Below, one piece after another: positions 1-9,647 of a stretch of DNA of 64,000 nucleotides (position 1 is the stretch's first letter; every line of letters begins with the position of its first letter). Source of the stretch: Helicobacter felis ATCC 49179 (lineage in GTDB: Bacteria; Campylobacterota; Campylobacteria; Campylobacterales; Helicobacteraceae). The stretch is taken from positions 1,374,311-1,438,310 of the forward strand of contig NC_014810.2 in NCBI RefSeq assembly GCF_000200595.1, in the 5' to 3' direction. The translations under genes were made by a program, and so were the position numbers. Under the pieces are notes generated by a model. That model was given only the letters and a program-made list of their open reading frames with translations. It had not been told where the DNA came from and did no database searches.

Positions 1-65
1 GAGAGCTATTAGCCTACACAGAGGAGTTAGAAAAGGATTTAGAGTTTTGCACAAAAGCTCCCTAG
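1..65 (+). CDS. 3' end of an unidentified gene (truncated by window edge)
   Basis: A reading frame open from the left edge (codons in phase with position 3) ends in TAG at 63-65. It encodes about 20 residues rich in Glu, Leu and Lys, ending FCTKAP. That is too little to name a family. The composition suggests a charged helical C-terminus. It could equally be a chance frame, since the other two frames stop early. No terminator-like hairpin follows it directly. Confidence 0.3.
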   Translation, partial: ELLAYTEELEKDLEFCTKAP

Positions 66-111
66 CTAAGCCCAGAAAAGTTAACCACAAGTCCCAACAC
101 TTTATTTGGAT

Positions 112-312
112 ATGGCCTACACTCTGCAAAAGCGCGAGTATCTTAAAACCCATAAGATAGACTTTGAGCAAGAAGGGCACACTAAAATGTACAAGGTGGA
201 TTTATGGGCGCGGTGGAACAAACTTTACCCTACTCGCGTCGTAAAGCCCCTAGCTTTAGCTGTGGGATATAAGGTGCATGTTTTGTTGCTTGCAAGTGAA
301 GCGTGTATATAG
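112..312 (+). CDS. Weak 66-residue ORF, possibly a gene remnant
   Basis: An ATG at 112 opens a 66-residue frame ending at 312; a TTG at 106 would add two residues. The first half is charged (repeated Lys, Glu, His) and the second half hydrophobic with a WARWNKLYP segment. There is no recognisable Shine-Dalgarno sequence. I recognise no family. The abrupt change of composition halfway, the unexplained flanks and the lack of a start signal make a decayed gene or a chance frame more likely than an intact gene. Confidence 0.2.
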   Translation: MAYTLQKREYLKTHKIDFEQEGHTKMYKVDLWARWNKLYPTRVVKPLALAVGYKVHVLLLASEACI

Positions 313-453
313 CTTCAAGCCCTCTTAAGCGATTTTAAAGAGGAGGCATCCGCTTATAATATATGTGAAAACCTATGTCAAACCTCAAAAAACGATTTTT
401 TTGTCTTATCCCTTTCACTTTTTTATATAAAACTTATTTTATTTTAAAATTCC

Positions 454-726
454 ATGGAAAAAATCATGTCTTGTTTCGGTCATTCTAAATCAAAATATCC
501 CTGGTGTTTCGTGCATGTTTTCAAGAATACGCAAGAGTTGCAAAAGTGGATAGACAAACACCACGCTCAAATCCCCTACAACCGCCGACTAAATCAAACA
601 CCATACACTTACACCTCCAAAACAATCCTAGAACATTCTACGGCTCAAACAACTTTAAGCCCCATGGCATTTGAGTGGCAAATTAGTGAACAAGCTTGTG
701 CCGTGTTTTGCTTTGCAAATGCATAA
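454..726 (+). CDS. Hypothetical 90-residue protein
   Basis: An ATG at 454 opens a 90-residue frame ending just before the gltX promoter. The product is soluble-looking, rich in His, Gln, Thr and aromatic residues, with five cysteines and no signal peptide or membrane segment. A second Met five codons in is an alternative start. No clear Shine-Dalgarno sequence precedes either, and the upstream 140 bases are AT-rich with no gene. I recognise no family and assign no function. A Helicobacter-specific small protein is possible. Confidence 0.4.
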   Translation: MEKIMSCFGHSKSKYPWCFVHVFKNTQELQKWIDKHHAQIPYNRRLNQTPYTYTSKTILEHSTAQTTLSPMAFEWQISEQACAVFCFANA

Positions 727-751
727 TTTGCCCCTTACAGGGGGATTTTAG

Positions 752-757
752 TATAAT
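752..757 (+). promoter_or_regulatory. Predicted -10 box of the gltX promoter
   Basis: A perfect TATAAT preceded by GTA lies 35 bases before the gltX start. This is the dominant promoter element of epsilonproteobacterial sigma-80 promoters, where the -35 box is usually not conserved. Transcription would start near 764. An AAAGG Shine-Dalgarno-like sequence follows in the leader. Confidence 0.6.
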
Positions 758-791
758 GCTGTTATTTTACATATAAAAAGGCTTTTTTAAG

Positions 792-2129
792 ATGCTTCGT
801 TTTGCCCCTTCACCCACTGGGGATATGCATATTGGAAATTTACGCGTGGCGTTGCTCAACGCGCTCGTGGCCAAACAATTAGATCAACCCCTCATGCTAC
901 GCATTGAAGATACAGATACTGAACGCAATATTCCCAATAAAGATCGCGAAATCTTAGATCTTTTGCGCAAGGTGGGGATTTCTTGGGATCAGCTAGTTTA
1001 TCAAAGCGCAAATCTGCCCACACACCAAGAATATGCGCAGAAACTCTTAGATCAAGGGTTTGCTTTTTATTGCCATTGCACCCCTGAATTTTTAGAGGAA
1101 CAAAAACAGCAAGCTCTGCGTGAAAAACGCCCTTTTCGTTACCACGATGCTTGGGCGCGTTTGCAAGAAAAGAGTAACCCTCATCCGGTGGTGCGCTTGA
1201 GAGGGAGCTCTGTAAGTCTTTTCTTTGAAGACACCATTAAGGGAAAAATCCATTTTGAACCCCATGAACTTGATAGTTTTGTGATTTTGCGATCCAATAA
1301 AACCCCTACCTATAACTTTGCTTGCGCGTGTGATGACTTCACTTACAAGATCAGCTACATTATTCGTGGCGAAGATCATGTAAGCAACACTCCTAAACAA
1401 ATTCTTATCCAACAAGCCCTAGCTAAGGTGCTTGATCAACCATTCAAACCCATAGCTTACGCCCATTTGCCTATTATTCTTGATCAAGAGAGTGGTAAAA
1501 AAATGAGCAAGCGGGACGCAGCTTCTAGTGTGGTGTGGCTTTTAAAAGAGGGATTTTTAGCTAAGAGCATTGCCAATTATCTGATTTCTTTAGGATATGC
1601 GCCTCCTAGCGAGGTGTTTAGCCTAGAAGAAAGTTGTGCATGGTTTGATTTGCACAAACTCAGTGCTGCGCCCGCACGCTTTAACCTCTCTTATTTGCGC
1701 CACCTCAACCATGCGCACCTCCAAGCTTTAGAGATTCATCAGCTTCAAGAACTTTTGGGCTTAGATTCGCCACAAAAAGCCCAACTCGCTCAAATTTTCT
1801 TAGAGGAATCTAGCACCTTAAACGAATTGCGCGTCAAATTAGAAGCCATGCTAGCTCCTAAGGATATTCATAAAGACTACGAAAATGAAAATTTCTACGA
1901 CCGCTGTTTGCGCCTGCACGCCACATTGCAGAGTCTGCCCCTAGAAGCCCTAGAGGATTTTACGGAGTTTAAAAAATTAGCCATGCAAAAGAGTCAACTC
2001 AAGGGCAAGGATTTTTTCAAGTCCCTACGAATCTTATTCACCGGCACAACACAAGGAGTTGAACTCAATAAACTTTATCCCTTTGTGCGCCATTTCGCCC
2101 AAGATATTCTCACTTTAAAAGGCCTCTAA
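792..2129 (+). CDS. gltX2: Glutamyl-tRNA synthetase 2 (Glu-tRNA(Gln)-type)
   Basis: Class I aminoacyl-tRNA synthetase that attaches glutamate to tRNA in the cytoplasm. The HIGH signature appears as HIGN near residue 13 after APSPTGDM. The KMSKS loop appears as KMSKR near residue 238. The length (445) fits bacterial GluRS. Helicobacter carries two GluRS enzymes, and the one followed by yggT, slt and galU in H. pylori is GltX2, which charges tRNA(Gln) with Glu for correction by the GatCAB amidotransferase. The assignment to type 2 rests on this gene order and should be checked by a tree. The stop overlaps the ATG of the next gene (TAATG), so the two are probably translationally coupled. Confidence 0.93.
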   Translation: MLRFAPSPTGDMHIGNLRVALLNALVAKQLDQPLMLRIEDTDTERNIPNKDREILDLLRKVGISWDQLVYQSANLPTHQEYAQKLLDQGFAFYCHCTPEFLEEQKQQALREKRPFRYHDAWARLQEKSNPHPVVRLRGSSVSLFFEDTIKGKIHFEPHELDSFVILRSNKTPTYNFACACDDFTYKISYIIRGEDHVSNTPKQILIQQALAKVLDQPFKPIAYAHLPIILDQESGKKMSKRDAASSVVWLLKEGFLAKSIANYLISLGYAPPSEVFSLEESCAWFDLHKLSAAPARFNLSYLRHLNHAHLQALEIHQLQELLGLDSPQKAQLAQIFLEESSTLNELRVKLEAMLAPKDIHKDYENENFYDRCLRLHATLQSLPLEALEDFTEFKKLAMQKSQLKGKDFFKSLRILFTGTTQGVELNKLYPFVRHFAQDILTLKGL

Positions 2130-2422
2130 TGATTATGGGCACGATTCTCTCAGCTTTTGCGACTATTTTACATGGTCTCATCACCACTTATATGTGGGTT
2201 ATTATCATCGCCTCTTTATTAAGTTTCTTGCGCCCTGACCCTAATAATGTTATTGTGCAAATGCTCTACCGCCTCACAGAACCTCTTTTTGCTAAAGCGC
2301 GCGCTTGGTTGCCCTTTTTAGTCTTTAATGGCATCGATCTCTCACCCTTAGCAATCGTTATTGCCCTACAATTCATAGATATGACCTTAGTAAAACTCCT
2401 CTTTGTTTACGCACAAGGTTGA
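2129..2422 (+). CDS. YggT family membrane protein
   Basis: A 97-residue integral membrane protein of the YggT family. Hydrophobic segments at about residues 8-30 and 68-92 flank the conserved SLLSFLRPDPNN and YRLTEPLFAKAR region, which is the family hallmark. YggT proteins are small inner membrane proteins linked to osmotic tolerance or cell-division regions in other bacteria; the exact role here is unknown. AAAAGG at 2117-2122 is well placed for the ATG at 2129. The start overlaps the gltX2 stop and the end lies next to the slt start, so it sits inside a compact operon. Confidence 0.85.
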   Translation: MIMGTILSAFATILHGLITTYMWVIIIASLLSFLRPDPNNVIVQMLYRLTEPLFAKARAWLPFLVFNGIDLSPLAIVIALQFIDMTLVKLLFVYAQG

Positions 2423-2424
2423 TA

Positions 2425-4062
2425 GTGCGTCTTTTATGTTTATTGGGTTTGGTGTGTGCTCTAGGAGCACAAGAGATCAATTTGGCTTTTCTTAAAAGTA
2501 AGCCCCCGGGCATCGCGCGGGATTTTTATATCTGGCTTTTTCTCAAAGACCCTAAAACCACCACTCAAGATGCTAAAGCTGTTTACCCGCTCGTGCGGTA
2601 CAATAACACGGCGATTCAAGAGGCCATGCGCGCTAAAAAAGCGCTCCCTCTAGGCCCAACTGATCTCTGCACACACCTTCCCTTAAAAGAACTCGCCCTT
2701 AGGGACGCTTCTTGTATTGCCCTAGGTCTCAAGATAACTAGAATCTTTGAAGCGGCCAAACATCATTCTAAGCGAGCCCTCTTAGAAACCATGCGCGCCA
2801 AACTCACCAAAGAACATGCCAAACTTAGCACTTCTATAGGGATTTTACTCAGCCATGACCTCCCCAAAGCACTCTTTAGCACCACGGCCTCAACCTTAGC
2901 CTTCATTTACAAAGCCCTCCCCTATGAACAACGCCTCCAACTTCTAGATCACCATATCAATCCAAAACTCTTAGAAAAATCCCTCAATCAAAATAATTCC
3001 ACTCTCAATCAAATCATCCAACGCATCATTTATGATAGCCGTTTTTTGCACTTCAAGAAGTCTTTGGCACGGGCCAACATTGTCAATAGCGATGATAAAA
3101 CTTTTTTTGCGCTCGGACTAAACGCCGTGATGCATAAAAAATACGAAAAAGCCCTTGATTATTTTAAACGCGCTGCCTATCAGGCTTCTAGTGTTTTTCT
3201 CAGAGACAAAGCCCTTTTTTGGCAATACTTGGTCAGTCAGGATAAAGCTACTCTTGAAACCCTAAGCCAAAGCCCTGATCCCAATCTTTTTAGTCTGTAT
3301 GCACGGCTTAGTCTTAAGAAAAAACTAGACTATAGACTGGTTACTTCCTTGCCCATTTCTCACAAAACCCCCCCTTTTGACATTACAGATCCCTTCGCTT
3401 GGCAAATTTTTAGGGATAAAACCCTCGCGCTCAAAAACAAAGACAAACTGCGCCAAAGATTAGAGAGTCTTAAAACCCCAGCAACTCTCCCACATCTAGC
3501 TTATTTTCTCAGCCGTTCACATAGCAATCAATATTATTTTTTAACCCCTTATGAAAATATCATTTCATGGAGCTCTTTACAAGAAAGATCGTTGGCTTAT
3601 GCTATCGCGCGCCAAGAAAGCTTGTTATTACCCGCACTCATTTCGCGCTCTTATGCTTTGGGGTTAATGCAGATCATGCCTTTCAATGTGGATCATTTTG
3701 CCCAACAAATGGGAGTAGGACCTACTAAATTGACAGACATGTTTAACCCAAAAATTGCCCTTCCTTTTGGCAATCACTACCTTAATTTTCTCAAACAGGA
3801 ATTTAAACACCCTCTTTTTATCGCCTATTGTTACAACGCTGGTCCCGGATTCTTTAGGCGTCTTTTGTATGAACGACATTTTTTTAGGCGCGGACACCTT
3901 GAACCTTGGTTGAGCATGGAGCGCATTCCCTATGAAGAAACCCGTCTTTATGGGCAAAAAGTTATGGCGAATTACATTCTTTACCAGTGGATTTTAGGTT
4001 CTAAGACTCAGCCTTTTGATATTGATAGTTTTTTTAATGCCACATTGCAAACAAGGAGATAA
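2425..4062 (+). CDS. slt: Soluble lytic murein transglycosylase
   Basis: Periplasmic enzyme that cleaves peptidoglycan between MurNAc and GlcNAc, forming 1,6-anhydro ends. An N-terminal signal peptide (LLCLLGLVCALGAQE) is followed by a long helical region and a C-terminal SLT domain. That domain has ARQES, whose Glu is the likely catalytic acid, then GLMQIMPFN and a YNAGPG motif near residue 470. I chose the GTG at 2425 because AAGG lies six bases upstream. A TTG at 2419 overlaps the previous stop but has no room for a ribosome site. The length of 545 residues fits the Slt70-like family. It lies in an operon with galU downstream (3-base gap). Confidence 0.9.
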   Translation: MRLLCLLGLVCALGAQEINLAFLKSKPPGIARDFYIWLFLKDPKTTTQDAKAVYPLVRYNNTAIQEAMRAKKALPLGPTDLCTHLPLKELALRDASCIALGLKITRIFEAAKHHSKRALLETMRAKLTKEHAKLSTSIGILLSHDLPKALFSTTASTLAFIYKALPYEQRLQLLDHHINPKLLEKSLNQNNSTLNQIIQRIIYDSRFLHFKKSLARANIVNSDDKTFFALGLNAVMHKKYEKALDYFKRAAYQASSVFLRDKALFWQYLVSQDKATLETLSQSPDPNLFSLYARLSLKKKLDYRLVTSLPISHKTPPFDITDPFAWQIFRDKTLALKNKDKLRQRLESLKTPATLPHLAYFLSRSHSNQYYFLTPYENIISWSSLQERSLAYAIARQESLLLPALISRSYALGLMQIMPFNVDHFAQQMGVGPTKLTDMFNPKIALPFGNHYLNFLKQEFKHPLFIAYCYNAGPGFFRRLLYERHFFRRGHLEPWLSMERIPYEETRLYGQKVMANYILYQWILGSKTQPFDIDSFFNATLQTRR

Positions 4063-4064
4063 AA

Positions 4065-4886
4065 ATGATTAAAAAATGCCTCTTCCCTGCGGCAGGTTAT
4101 GGAACGCGCTTCCTGCCGGCCACAAAAGCGATGCCAAAGGAGATGTTGCCCATTGTCAATAAACCCTTAATTCAATATGGTGTTGAGGAGGCGATAGAGG
4201 CAGGGTGTCAAGCCATGGCTATTGTTACAGGAAGGGGCAAGCGCGCCATTGAGGATCATTTTGATATTAGTTATGAGCTAGAACATCAAATTAGCGGCAC
4301 AAATAAAGAACAATACCTTGAGAGTATCCGCGCCATTATGCAAACCTGCAGTTTTTCCTATACCCGTCAAAATGAAATGAAGGGTTTAGGGCATGCCATC
4401 TACACCGCTCAAACTCTCATTGGCAATGAACCTTTCTGTGTAGTTTTGGCTGACGATCTTTGCCTTAATCAAGGCCCGGGCGTGCTTAAACAGATGGTGG
4501 AGCTCTATGGCAAGTATCAATGTTGCATTGTGGCTATCGAGGAAGTGCCCATGGAGGAAGTGCACAAATATGGTGTGATCAAGGGGCAAGAAATTGCCAA
4601 TGGAGTTTATCAAGTCATCGATATGGTGGAAAAACCCAAGCCAGAGCAAGCCCCTAGTAATTTGGCCATCATTGGGCGTTATATCCTCACACCTGATATT
4701 TTTAGCGTGCTCAAACACACCAAACCGGGGAAAAATCAAGAGATTCAAATCACAGACGCGCTCTTAGAACAGGCCCAGCATAAACAAGTTTTGGCTTATA
4801 AATTTCAAGGTAAACGCTATGATTGTGGCAGTATGGATGGATTCATACAAGCCACCAACGATTTTTATCAACTTATGAGGGATTGA
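4065..4886 (+). CDS. galU: UTP--glucose-1-phosphate uridylyltransferase
   Basis: Cytoplasmic nucleotidyltransferase making UDP-glucose from UTP and glucose-1-phosphate, a precursor for lipopolysaccharide and other glycans. The nucleotide-binding signature FPAAGYGTRFLPATKAMPKE is at residues 7-26. A metal/sugar-nucleotide LADDL motif is near 129, and VEKP is near 188. The 273-residue length is typical. An AAGGAG ribosome site precedes the ATG. It follows slt after three bases and its stop overlaps the next ATG (TGATG), so this is one transcriptional unit with murA. Confidence 0.95.
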   Translation: MIKKCLFPAAGYGTRFLPATKAMPKEMLPIVNKPLIQYGVEEAIEAGCQAMAIVTGRGKRAIEDHFDISYELEHQISGTNKEQYLESIRAIMQTCSFSYTRQNEMKGLGHAIYTAQTLIGNEPFCVVLADDLCLNQGPGVLKQMVELYGKYQCCIVAIEEVPMEEVHKYGVIKGQEIANGVYQVIDMVEKPKPEQAPSNLAIIGRYILTPDIFSVLKHTKPGKNQEIQITDALLEQAQHKQVLAYKFQGKRYDCGSMDGFIQATNDFYQLMRD

Positions 4887-5284
4887 TGGGCGATATTTGG
4901 TTTTATGCGATCTATTGGAGCGTGGGTTTTTTCTTAGCTTTTCCTATTTTTATCATCGGGCTTATCTACACTTATTTTCAACCTCCTGCTCCTCGCGCTC
5001 AAATACCTTCCATTAGGGAACTCAGCGATAGGGTCAAAAATCTACAGACACAGGAGGATTTTGACACCCTCTTTCAGACTTTCACCCAGCATTATTCTAT
5101 TCTGCCTAAAAATGCCAAAGAGGGAGACTGGCTAAGTCTTATAGAAGAGATTGCTGAAAGTGAATATATAGACATCGATTCGACGATCAAATTCGGGCAT
5201 GATCTTGAGGGAGACAATCCAAAATTGCAAAAAAATATTGCAAATACGGTAGGCCTAGCCCTCAAACATAAGAAAAAAGATTAA
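4886..5284 (+). CDS. Hypothetical membrane-anchored protein
   Basis: A 132-residue protein with one N-terminal membrane helix (about residues 6-29, [20 protein letters not shown]). A charged, probably helical cytoplasmic or periplasmic domain ends in a Lys-rich tail. The ATG at 4886 overlaps the galU stop; a longer frame from 4823 would overlap galU by 64 bases and is rejected. H. pylori has a protein of unknown function at this position between galU and murA. Function is unknown; co-transcription with cell-wall genes hints at an envelope role only by association. Confidence 0.75.
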   Translation: MGDIWFYAIYWSVGFFLAFPIFIIGLIYTYFQPPAPRAQIPSIRELSDRVKNLQTQEDFDTLFQTFTQHYSILPKNAKEGDWLSLIEEIAESEYIDIDSTIKFGHDLEGDNPKLQKNIANTVGLALKHKKKD

Positions 5285-5292
5285 GGGTTATC

Positions 5293-6570
5293 ATGGATTA
5301 TTTAGAGATTAAGGGTCAGCAGAGTTTAAAGGGACAGATCCCCATCTCAGGAGCTAAAAACGCTGCCTTGCCCATTTTGGCTTGCACGCTTTTAGGGCAT
5401 GCGGCACACATCTCTAATCTGCCCGCTGTCGCTGATGTGCAGGCTATGGCTACTCTTTTAACACATTTGGGCGTGCAACTTGAGTGGCAAAACCCTCATG
5501 AAATTCATTTAGACGCGAGCCAAATCACCCACATGGACGCGCCCTATGAGATTGTGCGTAAAATGCGCGCCTCTATCTTGGTATTAGGGCCTCTTTTGGC
5601 GCGCTTAGGGCGTTGCAAAGTGAGTTTGCCCGGAGGTTGTGCCATTGGCGCGCGCCCTGTGGATTTACACCTCAAAGCCCTAGAAAAGATGGGGGCACAA
5701 ATACACATCGATCAAGGCTATATCGTGGCCAAAGCTAAAAAAGGACTTAAGGGTTGCGATCTTGTTTTTGACAAGATCAGTGTTACAGGCACGGAAAATA
5801 TCTTGATGGCAGCAAGCTTGGCTCGTGGAGAGAGCAGAATCATCAATGCGGCTAGAGAACCCGAAGTGGTGCAACTCTGCGAGTTTTTGCAAGCAGCGGG
5901 GGTGGAGATAGATGGGGTTGGAAGTGCCGAACTCAATATCAGAGGAACGGATGGAGAAACCCTAAATTTCAAACCTCTTAACATCATTCCTGATCGCATT
6001 GAATGCGGGACTTATTTATGCGCGGCTGCGATCACAAATTCCCCCTTAACTTGTATCCATGCCAACGCCCATCACTTAGAAATGGTGTTAGCAAAGTTAA
6101 GTGAAATTGGCTTTTATGTAACTTTTGAAGAGATGGATTCTCTAGGGCATGCGATCTCTTTAAAACCCGCCTCTAAACGGACCTCTTTTGAGATCAATAC
6201 AGCGGAATATCCGGGATTTCCCACGGATTTGCAAGCCCAATTTATGGCTTTGGCCACACAATGTGAGGGGGAAAGCCTGATTGAAGAACGCCTTTTTGAA
6301 AACCGCTTTATGCATGTCTGTGAATTGCAACGCATGGGGGCGCATATTGCGCTCAAAGGCGCGCTAGCGCGCATTAAAGGAGAGAGCGCGCTCGTGGGGG
6401 CAGATGTGATGGCTACTGATTTAAGAGCCTCTTCAGCCTTAGTCTTGGCAGCCCTAGTGGCTAAGGGTAAAACCCGTATCCACCGCATTTACCATCTTGA
6501 TCGCGGTTATGAAAACTTGGAGGGTAAAATGCATGCCTTAGGGGCTAAAATCAAACGCCTAAAATCCTAA
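5293..6570 (+). CDS. murA: UDP-N-acetylglucosamine 1-carboxyvinyltransferase
   Basis: First committed step of peptidoglycan synthesis: transfers enolpyruvate from PEP to UDP-GlcNAc in the cytoplasm. The N-terminal [12 protein letters not shown] motif carries the conserved Lys and Asn. The active-site Cys lies in [13 protein letters not shown] near residue 117; this Cys is the fosfomycin target in MurA enzymes. The two EPSP-synthase-like lobes and the 425-residue length are normal. It is the last gene of the gltX2-murA run. Its end overlaps the convergent kgtP-like gene by 12 bases. Confidence 0.95.
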   Translation: MDYLEIKGQQSLKGQIPISGAKNAALPILACTLLGHAAHISNLPAVADVQAMATLLTHLGVQLEWQNPHEIHLDASQITHMDAPYEIVRKMRASILVLGPLLARLGRCKVSLPGGCAIGARPVDLHLKALEKMGAQIHIDQGYIVAKAKKGLKGCDLVFDKISVTGTENILMAASLARGESRIINAAREPEVVQLCEFLQAAGVEIDGVGSAELNIRGTDGETLNFKPLNIIPDRIECGTYLCAAAITNSPLTCIHANAHHLEMVLAKLSEIGFYVTFEEMDSLGHAISLKPASKRTSFEINTAEYPGFPTDLQAQFMALATQCEGESLIEERLFENRFMHVCELQRMGAHIALKGALARIKGESALVGADVMATDLRASSALVLAALVAKGKTRIHRIYHLDRGYENLEGKMHALGAKIKRLKS

Positions 6571-7815
6571 ATCTTTATCTTTAGGCAAACACAGGGCGCA
6601 CACGAGCGCAAGCCCCATGATCACAGCCACATAGATAAAAAACCCATTCTCAATATGTGCGCTTTTGAACTTCAAGGCGACATAGGGCGTGCTACCTCCG
6701 AAAATGGCATTAGCGATTGCAAAGCTAAGACCTGTGCCCAGCGCGCGCACATGTTGGGGGAAAAGTTGGGCTTTAACAATCCCAGAGATGGAAGTGTAAA
6801 AACTCAAAATCACAAACAGGCATAAAACTAAAATAAAGACAAGCCCCGGATGACTCGTATAAAATGCCATCGCTTGGAATAAGGGATAAATCCCTATGAG
6901 TGCTAAGAGAGTGTAAAGAGTGATAGATCGCTTATAGCCGATTTTATCGCTCAAATAGCCAAAAAAGGGTTGGATCAGCATCAAGATCGCTAGGGCAATC
7001 AAGAAGAGATTGTTCACCCCTACCTTGGACATCCCCGCATTTTCTAAAAAAGTTTTAGCGTAAGTGGTGATGGTGTAAAAGCCTAGAGAACCTCCAGCTG
7101 TGATGCCTGCTACTAGCACGCAGGCACGCCAGTGGGGTCGCAATGCTTTGAGTGTGCCCCGTTGCTCATGCGCTTCTAAATTACTAGAACTCTCCTCCAT
7201 GAATTTACGCGCTAACAGCGATCCTAGAGCCAACAAACCCCCTAAAACAAAAAGAAAACGCCACGCAAAAGCACTCACCTCCGCTACGCTAAAAATACTC
7301 AACAAAACACTAAGGCTTGCCACTGCTAAAAACTGCCCGCCAATGAGAGTTACATACTGGAAAGAGCCATAAAACCCACGCCTGCCCTTTGCAGATAATT
7401 CGGCTAAATAAGTCGCTACAATGCCATATTCTCCCCCCACACTCAAACCCTGAATCAAGCGCGCTATCAAGAGCAAAAGGATCGCAAAATCTCCTACTAA
7501 CTCTTTGCTAGGCAGTGCAGCAATCATAAAAGAGCCTAAGGCCATGACAATGACAGAAGCGATCATCGAAGCTTTACGCCCAATTTTATCAGCTAGCGAT
7601 CCAAAGAGCCAAGAGCCCAAAGGACGCATAAAAAAGCCCGCCGCAAAAATCCCAAAAACTTGGATTTGCTGGATAATGGGATTGGAGGACTCGCTGAAGT
7701 CGTGCGCAAAATAAGTCGCGCTAAAAGCGTAGATATAAAAATCAAACCATTCGACTAAGTTCCCACTAGCCGCTGCGATGATGGAGCGTTTGCGTGTGTC
7801 TTTTAGCGTTTCCAT
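6559..7815 (-). CDS. kgtP: Major facilitator metabolite:H+ symporter, KgtP-like
   Basis: A 418-residue, 12-helix inner membrane transporter of the metabolite:H+ symporter branch of the MFS. It has the family N-terminus [13 protein letters not shown], the loop 2-3 motif [13 protein letters not shown] and [13 protein letters not shown] in helix 4. These match alpha-ketoglutarate/proline/citrate permeases. H. pylori has an alpha-ketoglutarate permease and a ProP-type member; sequence alone does not fix the substrate, so the gene symbol is tentative. It overlaps the lpxD stop region by 13 bases, so the two genes are probably co-transcribed. Confidence 0.8.
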   Translation of the reverse strand: METLKDTRKRSIIAAASGNLVEWFDFYIYAFSATYFAHDFSESSNPIIQQIQVFGIFAAGFFMRPLGSWLFGSLADKIGRKASMIASVIVMALGSFMIAALPSKELVGDFAILLLLIARLIQGLSVGGEYGIVATYLAELSAKGRRGFYGSFQYVTLIGGQFLAVASLSVLLSIFSVAEVSAFAWRFLFVLGGLLALGSLLARKFMEESSSNLEAHEQRGTLKALRPHWRACVLVAGITAGGSLGFYTITTYAKTFLENAGMSKVGVNNLFLIALAILMLIQPFFGYLSDKIGYKRSITLYTLLALIGIYPLFQAMAFYTSHPGLVFILVLCLFVILSFYTSISGIVKAQLFPQHVRALGTGLSFAIANAIFGGSTPYVALKFKSAHIENGFFIYVAVIMGLALVCALCLPKDKDLGF

Positions 7816-8822
7816 ACTTTGGACAATCCTTTAGCGATCAAACTAGGCTTTTGCTTTTTAGCATAACGGCGTAGGGTGGCTAAGAAATGATGCCATTCGT
7901 GGATTTCCATCGCTGGGATCGCCCCGGCATAATTGGTATGAGGGGGTAAGTCCTTGCCCACTGCGCCCTTGCCCCCAATTTGGGTAAATTCTCCAATATG
8001 CATGTGTCCCCCCGTGCCCACTTGCCCGCCTAAAACCACATTGCGCCCCATTGTCGTAGAACCTGAGAGCCCCACTTGCGCGACAATGATGGAATGCGCG
8101 CCCAGCACGCAATTATGCCCCACCTGCACCAAATTATCCACTTTAACCCCCTCTTGGATATGTGTAACCCCAAAAACCGCGCGATCAATTGTCGTGTTCG
8201 CGCCAATTTCCACATGGTCATCGATGCGCACAATACCCGTATGCTCGATCTTGACATGCGTGCCCTCTGGCGTGTGGGCATAACCAAAGCCATCGCTTCC
8301 AATGACACTATTGGCGTGGATGTAGACATGGTTGCCTATTTGGGTATTTTGATAGATAGTAACATTGGGGTAAATCTTACAATGCGCCCCAATTTTCACT
8401 CCATCGCCCACCACAACATTTGCCATGAGCACGCTCCCCTGCCCCACTTCTACCCCCTCGCCCAAAACCACCCCGGGCATGAGCACCACACCCTCGCCTA
8501 ATTTAGGAGGGGTAGGACTAATAGGGCGCACAAACATATCGGTTTTAAAAGTCTCTGAAACCCGCGCAAAGGCTAGATGAGGGTTGGGAGTGGTGAGAGC
8601 TAAAGAATGGGCAGGGATTTTACCCGCATGCTCGGCGCGGATGAAAATCGCGCCCGCCTTTGTGTCTTTGAGCTTTTTTAAATAAGACTTTTGATCCACA
8701 TAACTCAAGTGGTTGGGTGTAGCGTCCTCTAGGGGGGCAATCCCGGCCACTTCAAAATCCTTAAAATTAGAAGGCAAATGGATATCCAGTTGGTAGTGTT
8801 TTAACAACGTGCTTAAAGTCAT
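7803..8822 (-). CDS. lpxD: UDP-3-O-(3-hydroxyacyl)glucosamine N-acyltransferase
   Basis: Third step of lipid A synthesis, transferring a 3-hydroxyacyl chain from ACP to the amine of UDP-3-O-acylglucosamine. The protein has an N-terminal uridine-binding domain of about 100 residues. Some ten hexapeptide repeats follow, typical of left-handed beta-helices. QVGHNCVLGAHSII near residue 235 carries the expected catalytic His. Length 339 is normal. The start ATG overlaps the tpiA stop (ATGA). In H. pylori fabI lies between tpiA and lpxD; here it is absent. Confidence 0.93.
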   Translation of the reverse strand: MTLSTLLKHYQLDIHLPSNFKDFEVAGIAPLEDATPNHLSYVDQKSYLKKLKDTKAGAIFIRAEHAGKIPAHSLALTTPNPHLAFARVSETFKTDMFVRPISPTPPKLGEGVVLMPGVVLGEGVEVGQGSVLMANVVVGDGVKIGAHCKIYPNVTIYQNTQIGNHVYIHANSVIGSDGFGYAHTPEGTHVKIEHTGIVRIDDHVEIGANTTIDRAVFGVTHIQEGVKVDNLVQVGHNCVLGAHSIIVAQVGLSGSTTMGRNVVLGGQVGTGGHMHIGEFTQIGGKGAVGKDLPPHTNYAGAIPAMEIHEWHHFLATLRRYAKKQKPSLIAKGLSKVWKR

Positions 8823-9538
8823 GCAAACTCCTTTGTGGCAGAAATTTCTACCATTCTAGCTAAATTGTGCGCCTCTAGGCTCGCCTTACCAACCAAAACT
8901 CCATCTACCGCGTTTAAATCCAAAATTTCCTCGACATTTTCACACTGCACACTGCCCCCATAGACAATCAGGGGATTAGGCTTGAGCTTGGCGCGCAAAC
9001 TCTCTAGGGTCTGGGCAATGTCCTTAGGGGTAGCGCTCACGCCTGTGCCGATCGCCCAAATGGGCTCATAGGCGATCAAAAGTTTAGGGTATTCTAAATC
9101 CACGCCTTGAAGCTGAGCTAAGAGATGTTGTAAAAGCGCGTCTTCTCCTTGTTGGCGTTGCTCCAAGCTCTCCCCAATGCAAAAGACGATTTGAAAACCA
9201 TGTTTTGCAAAAAAGTTAAACTTCTCTTGACAGAGTGCAGGACTTTCGTTCAAGAGTAAACGCCTCTCACTATGCCCAATCAGGATGCTCTTAATCTGCC
9301 TTTTTTGCAAAGTGTGTAGGGTAACCTCCCCGGTGAATGCACCCTCTAGGGCGGGGTAAGCGTTTTGTGCGCCCAAGTGGAAATGTTTATAGGGGGTGTT
9401 GATCGCGCCCAATTCTAAGAGGGGGGGGAAAACACTCACATAGGGGGCTGTGGTGGGTTTGAGCAGATTTTCTAAGGTCTCTAAATAGTCTCTTAGGTCT
9501 AAAGTATAAGACTTAAGATTGGCTAAAACATATTTCAT
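8819..9538 (-). CDS. tpiA: Triosephosphate isomerase
   Basis: Interconverts dihydroxyacetone phosphate and glyceraldehyde-3-phosphate. The catalytic residues are visible: Lys in VLANLKS near residue 8, His in LIGHSERR, and Glu in YEPIWAIGTG, with the phosphate-binding YGGSV near the C-terminus. I start at the ATG at 9538, giving 239 residues. The longer frame to 9598 adds a hydrophobic stretch foreign to the family. A run of eight G (plus strand, 9421-9428) encodes Pro-Pro. The gene is divergent from frdC and translationally coupled to lpxD. Confidence 0.93.
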   Translation of the reverse strand: MKYVLANLKSYTLDLRDYLETLENLLKPTTAPYVSVFPPLLELGAINTPYKHFHLGAQNAYPALEGAFTGEVTLHTLQKRQIKSILIGHSERRLLLNESPALCQEKFNFFAKHGFQIVFCIGESLEQRQQGEDALLQHLLAQLQGVDLEYPKLLIAYEPIWAIGTGVSATPKDIAQTLESLRAKLKPNPLIVYGGSVQCENVEEILDLNAVDGVLVGKASLEAHNLARMVEISATKEFA

Positions 9539-9605
9539 GGCACGCTCCACAATGATAAACTCAAATAATCTTAGCAAAAGATGGCAAAGATAACCCAAAA
9601 AGTAT

Positions 9606-9611
9606 TATAAT
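9606..9611 (+). promoter_or_regulatory. Predicted -10 box for frdCAB
   Basis: TATAAT within ATTATAATTTTGC lies 37 bases before the frdC ATG. An AAGAAGGGAG ribosome site lies between. The sequence ATTATAAT also offers a -10 box on the other strand, so this short gap could serve tpiA as well. Confidence 0.5.
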
Positions 9612-9647
9612 TTTGCTATCATTTTATGAAAATAAGAAGGGAGTGGC

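Noticed and set aside
6114-6488. Long minus-strand ORF (124 residues) inside murA
   Set aside because: It is the antisense frame of murA with no ribosome site and a composition mirroring the real gene.
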